From assembly GCA_035476635.1 (NCBI GenBank), contig DATILI010000217.1, forward strand, positions 1 to 8,910: 8,910 nt of DNA. The letters are read 5' to 3'. Under the pieces are notes generated by a model. It saw only the letters and a program-made list of their open reading frames with translations. It was not told where the DNA came from and did no database searches. This DNA comes from DATILI01 sp035476635 (lineage in GTDB: Bacteria; Pseudomonadota; Gammaproteobacteria; Burkholderiales; Burkholderiaceae_C). Shown here one piece after another: positions 1 to 5,632 of this stretch; within the stretch, counting starts at the first letter, position 1; each line of letters starts with the position of its first letter. Position numbers and translations under genes: made by a program.

Positions 1-160
1 GGCCCGGATCCACTCATGGGACGGCAAGGAGTGGAAGTTCACGTCCGACTGGCTGCAGGCCGACGAGCAGGTCATCAAGCCGCTGGTGAAGAGCACAGCG
101 GCTAAATACGCGGCGGAGAAGAAGCTGACTGCGCGTACGCCTGCCGACTGCCAGTCCTGA
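1..160 (+). CDS. ABC transporter periplasmic substrate-binding protein, C-terminal end (partial)
   Basis: Reading frame 2 is open from the left edge to a TGA at 158-160 and gives the last 52 residues of a protein. The segment contains HSWDGKEWKFTSDWLQADE, then IKPLVK, a Lys/Ala-rich helix (AAKYAAEKKL) and a short tail ending DCQS. This resembles the C-terminus of the branched-chain amino acid/amide type binding proteins (LivK-like, Periplasmic_6 family), in particular those encoded with LivF-like ATPases and CoA ligases in Burkholderiales. Such proteins capture the ligand in the periplasm and deliver it to the LivH/LivM-type permeases. The gene immediately downstream on the same strand is a LivF-like ATPase, which supports the call. 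Start, signal peptide and ligand-binding residues lie outside the window, so the ligand cannot be assigned. Confidence 0.8.
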   Translation, partial: ARIHSWDGKEWKFTSDWLQADEQVIKPLVKSTAAKYAAEKKLTARTPADCQS

Positions 161-168
161 TTTGATTT

Positions 169-195
169 GTCATCGTGGATCAAGTCCGCGATGAC
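169..195 (+). other. intra-operon stem-loop after the binding-protein gene
   Basis: GTCATCG at 169-175 is exactly complementary to CGATGAC at 189-195. The pairing extends inward through a T-G wobble and three more pairs, giving an 11-bp stem with a 5-base loop (TCAAG at 180-184). No T-run follows, so it is not a normal intrinsic terminator. It starts 8 bases after the binding-protein stop and ends 55 bases before the ATPase start. A hairpin in this place often protects the upstream mRNA, letting the binding protein be made in excess over the membrane and ATPase subunits; that role is inferred by analogy with other binding-protein operons. It may also be a copy of a dispersed palindromic repeat. 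Confidence 0.6.
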
Positions 196-250
196 AGCCC
201 ATCCCGCAGCATTGCGCGCAGTGCTGCCGAATGGTGAAAGAGATATGGAT

Positions 251-1060
251 ATGAACAAACCCAACATCGTTCTCAACGTCAACGGCATCGAGGTCATCTA
301 CAACCACGTGATCCTGGTGCTCAAGGGGGTCTCGCTGCAGGTGCCCGAGGGCGGCATCGTGGCCCTGCTCGGGGGCAACGGCGCCGGCAAGACCACCACC
401 TTGCGCGCGGTCTCCAACCTGCTCAAGGGCGAGCGCGGCGAGGTGACCAAGGGCAGCATCGAGCTGCGCGGCGAGCGCATCGAAAACCTCTCGCCCGCCG
501 ACCTGGTACAGCGCGGCGTGGTGCAGGTGATGGAGGGGCGGCATTGCTTTGCCCACCTGACCATCGAGGAAAACCTGATGACCGGCTCCTACACGCGCAA
601 GAACAAGGCCGAGATCGCCTCCAACTTGGAGAAGGTCTACAACTATTTCCCGCGCCTGAAGCAGCGCCGCACCTCGCAGGCGGCCTACACCTCGGGCGGC
701 GAGCAGCAGATGTGCGCCATCGGCCGCGCGCTCATGGCCAACCCGAACATGGTGCTGCTGGACGAGCCCTCCATGGGACTGGCGCCGCAGATCGTGGAAG
801 AAGTGTTCAACATCGTGCAGGACTTGAACCAGAAGGAAAAAGTGACTTTCCTGCTCGCCGAGCAGAACACCAACATGGCACTGCGCTACGCCGACTATGG
901 CTACATCATGGAAAGCGGCCGCATCGTGATGGACGGTGCAGCGGCCGACCTGGCCAGCAACGAAGACGTCAAGGAGTTCTACCTCGGCGTCGGTGGTGGC
1001 GAGCGCAAGAGTTTCAAGGACGTGAAGAGCTACAAGCGCAGGAAGCGCTGGCTGGCTTGA
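251..1060 (+). CDS. LivF-like ABC transporter ATP-binding protein
   Basis: ATPase subunit of a branched-chain-amino-acid-type (HAAT) ABC importer; it would sit at the cytoplasmic face and power uptake of the ligand bound by the upstream protein. In the 269-residue product the Walker A motif GGNGAGKT is at 41-48, the Q-loop near Q92 with the LivF-like stretch VMEGRHCFAHLTIEENL following, the ABC signature SGGEQQ at 148-153, and Walker B VLLDEP at 168-173. The switch region reads LLAEQN (201-206), with Gln where many ABC ATPases have His, as usual for LivF. The start chosen is ATG 251 because GAAAGAG (236-242) lies 8 bases upstream; ATG 245 is possible but too close to that site. Two details stand out: the residue before SGGEQQ is Thr rather than the usual Leu, and the protein ends with a basic tail of about 20 residues (ERKSFKDVKSYKRRKRWLA) beyond the usual LivF end. 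The family is certain; the substrate is unknown, but the ligase next door suggests an organic acid rather than leucine. Confidence 0.93.
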   Translation: MNKPNIVLNVNGIEVIYNHVILVLKGVSLQVPEGGIVALLGGNGAGKTTTLRAVSNLLKGERGEVTKGSIELRGERIENLSPADLVQRGVVQVMEGRHCFAHLTIEENLMTGSYTRKNKAEIASNLEKVYNYFPRLKQRRTSQAAYTSGGEQQMCAIGRALMANPNMVLLDEPSMGLAPQIVEEVFNIVQDLNQKEKVTFLLAEQNTNMALRYADYGYIMESGRIVMDGAAADLASNEDVKEFYLGVGGGERKSFKDVKSYKRRKRWLA

Positions 1061-1070
1061 ACCCATCCCC

Positions 1071-1144
1071 GAGGCGGCTGTGCCGCCTCCCCCTCAAGGG
1101 GGCGACACCAGCGGCCCGGCGAAGCCGGATCCACGGTGTCCCCC
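1071..1144. repeat. compact multi-hairpin palindromic element
   Basis: Nearly the whole ATPase-ligase spacer consists of inverted repeats. Stem 1 is GAGGCGGC (1071-1078) with GCCGCCTC (1082-1089), loop TGT. Stem 2 is CCCCC (1089-1093) with GGGGG (1098-1102), loop TCAA. An outer stem pairs GACACC (1104-1109) with GGTGTC (1135-1140), and inside it CCGGC (1116-1120) pairs with GCCGG (1124-1128) around GAA. GGGG at 1099-1102 could instead pair with CCCC at 1141-1144 to extend the outer stem, so two folds compete. There is no T-run. From memory, GC-rich intergenic repeats of this look are dispersed in Comamonadaceae genomes; that is recall, not a search. It may end or attenuate transcription, stabilise mRNA, or be a REP/BIME-like mobile repeat. 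Confidence 0.65.
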
Positions 1145-1163
1145 GCAATAGGAATGCATCGCC

Positions 1164-2411
1164 ATGACTTCTTTTTTTGACGCCCTGGAAACACGCGAGC
1201 CCGCCGCGCGCGAAGCGCAGTTGATGGCTGCCCTGCCGGCACAAATCGCCCACGCACAGGCCTACTCGGCGGCCTTCGCTGCCATCCTGCTGGGTGTGGA
1301 CGCGAAGCAGGTCAGTTCACGCGCCGCGCTGGCGCGCCTGCCGGTGATCCGTAAACACGAGCTGCTGGAGCGGCAACAGGCCCTGCGCGAGAGCGACCCG
1401 TTCGGCGGCTTTGCCGCTGTTGCGCGCGGGCCCTTGATGCGCCGCGTGTACGCATCGCCCGGTCCGATCTACGAGCCCGAAGGCGTGGCGAGCGACTACT
1501 GGCGCGCGGCGCGCGCGCTGTATGCGGCGGGCTTTCGCGCCGGCGACCTGGCGCACAACGCGTTCAGCTACCACATGACGCCGGGTGCCTTCATCATGGA
1601 GTCGGGTGCCCATGCGGTGGGCTGCACGGTGTTCCCGGCCGGCACGGGGCAGACCGAGCAGCAACTGCAAGCCATTGCCGAGCTGCGGCCCAACGGCTAC
1701 CTGGGCACGCCGAGCTTTCTGCGCATCCTGGTGGAAAAGGCAAGCGAGGCCAAGAGCGACATCTCCAGCATCAAGAAGGGCCTGGTCGGCGGTGAGGCGT
1801 TTCCGCCCAGTCTGCGCGACTGGTTTGGCGCGCAGGGCATGGCCATCTACCAGAGCTATGCCACGGCCGACCTGGGCCTGGTGGCGTACGAGACCGAATC
1901 GCGCGAAGGCCTGGTGCTGGATGAGGGCGTGATCGTGGAAATCGTGCGGCCCGGCACCGGCGACCCCGTGCCCGAGGGCGAGGTCGGCGAGCTCGTGGTG
2001 ACCGCCTTGAACCCCGACTATCCGCTGATCCGCTTCGGCACCGGCGACCTCTCGGCCCTGCTGCCCGGCCACTGCCCCACGGGCCGGACCAACACCCGCA
2101 TCAAGGGCTGGATGGGCCGTGCCGACCAGACCACCAAGATCCGAGGCATGTTCGTGCACCCTTCGCAAGTGGCCGACATCGTGCGGCGCTTTCCCGAAGT
2201 GCTGCGGGCGCGCCTGGTGGTCGCCGGCGAAATGGCCAACGACAGCATGACCCTGCAAGTCGAGGCCACCGGTGCACCCCAGGGCCTGGAAGCCCGCATC
2301 GGCGAAGCCATCCGCGATGTGACCAAGCTGCGCGGCGACGTCAAGGTCGTTGCGCCGGGCAGTTTGCCGAATGATGGCAAGGTGATTGAGGACGCGCGTA
2401 GCTACCGGTAG
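1164..2411 (+). CDS. PaaK-like AMP-forming acyl/aryl-CoA ligase
   Basis: A 415-residue cytoplasmic protein of the adenylate-forming superfamily, closest in layout to phenylacetate-CoA ligases. Such enzymes activate a carboxylic acid with ATP to an acyl-adenylate and transfer it to CoA, releasing AMP. Visible motifs are YQSYATADLG (229-238, the adenine-binding A5 region), IRFGTGDLS (289-297, A7), RIKGWMGRADQTTKIRGMFV (312-331, A8 hinge) and LPNDGKVIED (401-410, with K406 as the probable A10 lysine). The phosphate-binding A3 loop is odd: where PaaK has a Ser/Thr/Gly-rich SSGTTGKP-type sequence this protein has ASPGPIYEPEG (97-107), lacking the Ser/Thr cluster and the Lys. Length is slightly below the roughly 430-440 of PaaK. 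The start has AGGA at 1150-1153, 10 bases before ATG. Its position after the LivF-like gene suggests that it activates the imported acid. It could be weakly active or have a different role because of the altered loop. Confidence 0.85.
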   Translation: MTSFFDALETREPAAREAQLMAALPAQIAHAQAYSAAFAAILLGVDAKQVSSRAALARLPVIRKHELLERQQALRESDPFGGFAAVARGPLMRRVYASPGPIYEPEGVASDYWRAARALYAAGFRAGDLAHNAFSYHMTPGAFIMESGAHAVGCTVFPAGTGQTEQQLQAIAELRPNGYLGTPSFLRILVEKASEAKSDISSIKKGLVGGEAFPPSLRDWFGAQGMAIYQSYATADLGLVAYETESREGLVLDEGVIVEIVRPGTGDPVPEGEVGELVVTALNPDYPLIRFGTGDLSALLPGHCPTGRTNTRIKGWMGRADQTTKIRGMFVHPSQVADIVRRFPEVLRARLVVAGEMANDSMTLQVEATGAPQGLEARIGEAIRDVTKLRGDVKVVAPGSLPNDGKVIEDARSYR

Positions 2412-2424
2412 GCCCCGTCGGAGC

Positions 2425-2440
2425 CTGCCCACCCGGGCAG
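2425..2440. other. small hairpin between ligase and HtrA-like gene
   Basis: CTGCCC (2425-2430) and GGGCAG (2435-2440) form a perfect 6-bp stem with a 4-base loop, 13 bases after the ligase stop. No T-run follows. It could contribute to transcript 3'-end formation or simply reflect GC-rich composition. No convincing promoter is visible in the rest of the 80-base spacer. Confidence 0.3.
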
Positions 2441-2491
2441 TAGACGCGGCCCGCGATGGCCTCGCACAATGAAGCCATCCCAGGAGTTCCG

Positions 2492-3388
2492 ATGGCTACC
2501 AATACTTCATCATCACCCCTTGAGCAGCTTTCCACCTTGATGGCCGAAGCGGTGGCCGTGGCGTCGCGAAGTGTGGTCGCGGTGCACGCGGGGCGCGCGC
2601 GTTCGAGTGGATTCGCCTGGCGCGCAGGATTGGTTGTCACCTGCGAAGAGGCGCTTGCCGAGGACGAGGACGTGCAGGTCTCTTTGCCGGGCGGCGCGAG
2701 CGCGCCGGCCGTCGTGGTCGGCCGCGATGCCAGCACGGACATCGCCTTGCTGCGCATCGACGACAAGCACAGCGCGCAGCTGCCACCGATCGCACTTGAT
2801 GGCGCCACACTTGTGCAGGCGGGAGCAATCGTCCTGTCGGTCGGATCCCTCGAAGGCGCCGCCGTTGCCGCGGCCGGTGCGGTCGCGTTGGCCGGACCTG
2901 CCTGGCGCAGCCTGCGCGGGGGCGACGTCGACGCCAGGATCGAGCTTGACCTGATGTTGCGCCGCAGTGCCGAAGGCGGCATCGTGTTGGACGCGGGTGG
3001 CCGGGCCATCGGCATGGCCGTGTTCGGGCCGCGCCAGCGCGTGCTCGTCATTCCGGCTGCGACGATAGAGCGCGTCGCGGCACTGATCGAGGCGCACGGC
3101 CGCGTGCCGCGCGGCTACCTGGGGCTCAGCCTGCAGCCCGTGCGGGTGGCCCACGCCGGCGTCGGCGCGATGGTCATGGACGTCGCCGACGGCAGCCCGG
3201 CGGCGGCCGCGGGGCTGCACCAGGGGGATGTGATCCTGTCCTGGAATGGGCAGCCGGTCCGCAGCGTTCGCATGCTGCTGCGGGCGCTGGGTCCGGCCAG
3301 TGTCGGCTCCATCATCACGCTGTCGCTCAAGCGCGCCGGCGAGGCCTTGGAGCTGAAGCTGACGGTGGGCGAAAGGCCGGCCGATTGA
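2492..3388 (+). CDS. HtrA/DegP-like pseudoprotease with C-terminal PDZ domain
   Basis: A 298-residue protein with the layout of an S1C trypsin-like domain (about 20-195) and one PDZ domain (about 207-295). The protease part keeps the HtrA framework: SSGFAWRAGLVVT (38-50), DASTDIALLRID (79-90) and ELDLMLRRSAEGGIVLD (151-167) followed by GRAIGM. Aligned by eye with HtrA, the catalytic His position (NNHVV) reads CEEAL (51-55), giving Glu53, and the GNSGGP serine motif reads SAEGGI (159-164), putting Glu161 at the nucleophile. Only the Asp (D83) remains, so proteolysis is unlikely. The PDZ domain looks intact: RGYLGLSLQPV (207-217), SPAAAAGLHQGDVILSWNGQPV (235-256). There is no N-terminal hydrophobic signal, unlike periplasmic DegP/DegS, so a cytoplasmic location is predicted. 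The start is set by AGGAG (2482-2486) 5 bases before ATG 2492; an in-frame ATG at 2456 lacks such a site. The gene shares four bases with the downstream LuxR-type regulator, implying a shared role. A scaffold or sensor job is inference. Confidence 0.8.
   Translation: MATNTSSSPLEQLSTLMAEAVAVASRSVVAVHAGRARSSGFAWRAGLVVTCEEALAEDEDVQVSLPGGASAPAVVVGRDASTDIALLRIDDKHSAQLPPIALDGATLVQAGAIVLSVGSLEGAAVAAAGAVALAGPAWRSLRGGDVDARIELDLMLRRSAEGGIVLDAGGRAIGMAVFGPRQRVLVIPAATIERVAALIEAHGRVPRGYLGLSLQPVRVAHAGVGAMVMDVADGSPAAAAGLHQGDVILSWNGQPVRSVRMLLRALGPASVGSIITLSLKRAGEALELKLTVGERPAD
3371..3376 (+). promoter_or_regulatory. ribosome binding site fixing the TTG start of the LuxR-type gene
   Basis: GAAAGG lies 8 bases upstream of the TTG at 3385-3387, inside the coding end of the HtrA-like gene. 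It supports a TTG start overlapping the upstream stop (TTGA) and hence translational coupling. Confidence 0.5.
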
Positions 3389-3771
3389 ACGCGAGCACGC
3401 CCGCAGCGTCTATCGTGATCGCACTGGAGATCGCGGATCCGGTGTTGTCGGAGCGCCTGGCTGCCGCCCTGGCAAAGGTGCCGGGCGTGCGCCTGGCCCG
3501 GCTGGGTGAGGCGGCCGACGTCGCCCTGGTGGCGGCCGGGACGGCGGTCACGGCGCTGCCGGTGGACGCCGAGGTGGTGCCGACCAAGCGCGAGATCGAG
3601 GTGCTGGCGCTGATGGCCGAGGGGGCGTCCAACAAGGCCATCGCGCGGCGCCTGGGCATTTCCGTCCACACCGCCAAGTTCCATGTCGGTTCATTGATCG
3701 ACAAGCTGGACGCCACCGGGCGCACCGACGCTGTCGCCCACGCTGTGCGACTGGGGGTCATTCATCTTTGA
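3385..3771 (+). CDS. small LuxR/GerE-type DNA-binding regulator with degenerate receiver-like N-terminus
   Basis: A 128-residue protein. Residues about 66-126 form a LuxR-family (GerE) helix-turn-helix: PTKREIEVLALMAEGASNK, IARRLGISVHTAKFHV and the C-terminal IDKLDATGRTDAVAHAVRLG match the NarL/FixJ output domain closely. The first 60 residues (IVIALEIADPVLSERLAAALAKVPGVRLA, then ADVALVAAG) resemble the first half of a response-regulator receiver. However, the domain is about half length, and the position expected to hold the phospho-acceptor Asp after DVALV is Ala. Phosphorylation control is therefore unlikely. The start is TTG at 3385 within TTGA, which overlaps the stop of the HtrA-like gene by four bases, so the two are probably translationally coupled. 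The simplest inference is that the HtrA-like partner or its PDZ ligand controls this regulator. Targets are unknown; its own operon is a candidate. Confidence 0.8.
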   Translation: MNASTPAASIVIALEIADPVLSERLAAALAKVPGVRLARLGEAADVALVAAGTAVTALPVDAEVVPTKREIEVLALMAEGASNKAIARRLGISVHTAKFHVGSLIDKLDATGRTDAVAHAVRLGVIHL

Positions 3772-3787
3772 GGCGTGCCGCTGAGAT

Positions 3788-4336
3788 TCAACCCTTGACG
3801 CGCGCCACGTCGCGCAACGACGCGCCGGCCATGCGGGGCTGGGCTTGCGTCGGCTGAAGGCGCACCAGGTGCTGCGGCACGGGCGGGCGCACGCTGCCCA
3901 GCGTGGCCAGCGGCCGACCCGACAGCGCCCATTCGCTGACGCCGCCGACCAACCAGTTCACCCGCCCCGTGGCGTATTGCAGCAGGCTGGCTTGCAGGCG
4001 CTGGGCCTGCGCATCGCCGGCGTGGCCCACGACCAGCACTTCACGCGAAAGATCGATGCCACGGCTGGACACCAGCTGCTGCAAGACCGCGCGCTCATCG
4101 GTGCCTGCGGCATCGGGCACGGACACCGCGCCGGGCAGATGGCCCCGGGCATAGTCGGCTACCGAGCGGATATCGACCACCACCGCACCGCGTTCCACGG
4201 CCAGTGCCGCCGCGTCTGCGGAGACCGCCAGCGACAGGGGGGCGAGCGAGCTGGGGGCGAGGGCAGCGTCCGAAGCTTGCGCCATGGCCGCGGGCGCCAG
4301 CAAGGCAAACAGCAAGGTGGTCAAGGCGTGTTTCAC
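3788..4336 (-). CDS. exported rhodanese-like protein without catalytic cysteine
   Basis: A 182-residue protein with a signal peptide at 1-19 (KH, hydrophobic core LTTLLFALLAPAA, then AMA before QAS), so probably periplasmic. The rhodanese fold is marked by VVVDIRSVADYARGHLPGAV (52-71) and NWLVGGVSEWALSGRPL (127-143), the usual motifs flanking the active site. The active loop, which normally reads like VVYCxxGxR, is VVGHAGDAQ (102-110) here; the whole protein contains no Cys, so sulfurtransferase activity by the standard mechanism is excluded. Binding or regulatory roles are known for cysteine-less rhodanese domains. The start codon is GTG (CAC at 4334-4336 on the plus strand); no in-frame alternative exists before an upstream TAG, and no good Shine-Dalgarno sequence is seen. 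The gene runs convergently toward the LuxR-type gene, with 16 bases between stops. A Pro/Gln-rich tail (150-168) follows the domain. Confidence 0.82.
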   Translation of the reverse strand: MKHALTTLLFALLAPAAMAQASDAALAPSSLAPLSLAVSADAAALAVERGAVVVDIRSVADYARGHLPGAVSVPDAAGTDERAVLQQLVSSRGIDLSREVLVVGHAGDAQAQRLQASLLQYATGRVNWLVGGVSEWALSGRPLATLGSVRPPVPQHLVRLQPTQAQPRMAGASLRDVARVKG

Positions 4337-4550
4337 GGGGGGACGGCTTTGAGGGGAGGAGCCTGCACTCTAGAGAAGAGCGCCGAGGCGGTCCAATATA
4401 AAAAGGCGATTAGCTAATACCCGCGTCCACATAAGGCCCGCAACCCTTTGATACACAAGGGAATTCCCCGGGCCTGCCCTAAGTAGTTCCCTCGATATCC
4501 GGCCCGGTTTTGGCGGCTAGCATTCAACGGTTATCCAAGGAGACATTCTC
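4337..4550. promoter_or_regulatory. divergent intergenic control region (rhodanese / Bug gene)
   Basis: This 214-base gap separates two divergently transcribed genes. An A+T-rich patch at 4395-4420 contains a -10-like TATAAA on the plus strand (4397-4402) overlapping a -10-like TATATT on the minus strand (4395-4400); neither has a convincing -35 box at the right distance. Beside it is the perfect palindrome ATTAGCTAAT (4409-4418). A second perfect palindrome, GGGAATTCCC, is at 4459-4468, its centre exactly 50 bp from the first. AGGCCCG (4434-4440) and CGGGCCT (4469-4475) form a 7-bp inverted repeat around CCCTT/AAGGG (4444-4448/4457-4461). The Bug gene has AAGGAG at 4537-4542, 8 bases before its ATG. 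Regulation by a dimeric transcription factor is plausible but inferred. Confidence 0.5.
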
Positions 4551-5543
4551 ATGAAGACGCTATTGAAAACCCTGATGCCCCTGGCCCTGCTGGCCGCGGC
4601 CCTGCCCGGCGCCCAGGCCGCCGACTTCCCGATCAAGGACAAGGTCATCACCATCGTGGTCCCGTTCACTGCGGGTGGCCCGACCGACCGCGTCGCGCGC
4701 GACCTGGCCGAAGCCATGCGCAAGCCGCTGGGCGGCATCAGCATCGTGGTGGACAACGCGGCCGGCGCCGGCGGCTCGATCGGCGCGAACAAGGTGGCCA
4801 AGGCCAATCCCGATGGCCACACGCTGCTGTTGCATCACATCGGCATGTCGACCATGCCCACCCTGGTGCGCAACATCCCGTTCAAGGTGGACAGCGACTT
4901 CGAATACCTGGGCCTGGTCAACGACGTGCCCATGACGCTGATCTCCAAGCCCAGCATGCCCGCCACCAACTACAAGGAACTGGTCGGCTGGATCAACCAG
5001 AACAAGGGCAAGATCAACCTGGGAAATGCCGGTGTCGGCTCGGCTTCGCACCTGTGCGGCCTGCTGCTCCAGAATGCGCTGCAGGTCGACATGACGCCCG
5101 TCCCCTACAAGGGAACGGCGCCCGCCATAACCGACCTGATCGGCGGCCAGATCGACATCATGTGCGACCAGACCACCAACACCACATCGCAGATCGAAGG
5201 CAAGAAGGTCAAGGCCTTTGCCGTGACGACCCCCAAGCGCCTGACGACACCGGCGCTGAAAGACCTGCCCACCTTGCAGGAGTCCGGCCTGAAGGACTTC
5301 CAGGTCACGATCTTCCATGGCCTGTACGCACCCAAGGGCACGCCTGCCGATGTGCAGAAGAAGCTCAATGACGCGCTGAAGGTGGCGCTCAAGGACGCCG
5401 ACTTCATCAAGAAGCAGGAAGGCCTGGGCGCCGTGGTGGTGACCGACAAGCGCATGGAGCCGGCCGAGCACAAGAAGTTTGTGGCTGGCGAAATTGCCAA
5501 GTGGAGCCCTATCATCAAAGCGGCCGGCGTCTACGCTGACTGA
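4551..5543 (+). CDS. Bug/TctC-family tripartite tricarboxylate transporter receptor
   Basis: A 330-residue periplasmic binding protein, the usual length for this family. It has a clear signal peptide (Lys-containing n-region, LMPLALLAAALPG core, cleavage after AQA at 21-23). Family motifs are VPFTAGGPTDRVAR (37-50), AGAGGSIGANKVAKANPDGHTLL (71-93), NAGVGSASH (159-167) and VPYKGTAPAITDLIGGQIDIM (184-204). Bug proteins bind carboxylates and similar small ligands; some feed a TctA/TctB membrane pair, and many in Burkholderiales are orphans. No TctA or TctB is seen nearby, so this is an orphan here. Start: AAGGAG at 4537-4542 with ideal spacing. It is probably monocistronic, because a strong terminator follows. 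The TRAP operon downstream suggests that it may bind a related compound, or serve in sensing; the ligand cannot be read from sequence. Confidence 0.93.
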   Translation: MKTLLKTLMPLALLAAALPGAQAADFPIKDKVITIVVPFTAGGPTDRVARDLAEAMRKPLGGISIVVDNAAGAGGSIGANKVAKANPDGHTLLLHHIGMSTMPTLVRNIPFKVDSDFEYLGLVNDVPMTLISKPSMPATNYKELVGWINQNKGKINLGNAGVGSASHLCGLLLQNALQVDMTPVPYKGTAPAITDLIGGQIDIMCDQTTNTTSQIEGKKVKAFAVTTPKRLTTPALKDLPTLQESGLKDFQVTIFHGLYAPKGTPADVQKKLNDALKVALKDADFIKKQEGLGAVVVTDKRMEPAEHKKFVAGEIAKWSPIIKAAGVYAD

Positions 5544-5555
5544 AAGCTCCCCCCG

Positions 5556-5592
5556 AAGCCGTCGACGCCCTGTGGGGCCCGGCGGCTTTTTT
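5556..5592 (+). terminator. intrinsic terminator after the Bug gene
   Basis: AAGCCGTCG (5556-5564) pairs with CGGCGGCTT (5580-5588) with one G-T wobble. After a small internal bulge, GCCC (5567-5570) pairs with GGGC (5575-5578) around a TGTG loop. A run of six T (5587-5592) follows the stem. It lies 13 bases after the Bug stop and separates that gene from the SDR/TRAP operon. Confidence 0.88.
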
Positions 5593-5632
5593 GCGCGTGG
5601 GTTACGCTAGGGGCGAAGGAGTGTGACAAACG

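Noticed and set aside
167..250. Longer N-terminus of the ATPase starting at TTG 167
   Set aside because: It would read through the hairpin at 169-195, has no ribosome site, and adds 28 residues absent from LivF proteins.
170..1066. 298-codon open frame on the minus strand opposite the ATPase gene
   Set aside because: The product is a low-complexity mix rich in Val, Leu, His, Gly and Ala with no domain, and it mirrors a well-recognised LivF gene; a GC-rich shadow.
1071..1102. Intrinsic terminator between ATPase and ligase
   Set aside because: The stems are strong but no T-run follows, and the genes appear functionally linked; listed as a structured repeat instead.
1317..2432. 371-codon minus-strand open frame opposite the ligase
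   Set aside because: No recognisable motif, biased composition, and the plus strand holds a full set of ligase motifs; a shadow.
2456..2491. Upstream ATG for the HtrA-like protein
   Set aside because: ATG 2492 has AGGAG five bases upstream; ATG 2456 has no Shine-Dalgarno sequence.
4441..4480. Sigma-70 promoter with TTGATA (4448-4453) as -35 for the Bug gene
   Set aside because: No acceptable -10 box lies 16-18 bases downstream.
4560..5471. 303-codon minus-strand open frame opposite the Bug gene
   Set aside because: No motif, composition typical of antisense in GC-rich DNA, and the plus strand is a complete Bug protein with signal peptide and ribosome site.
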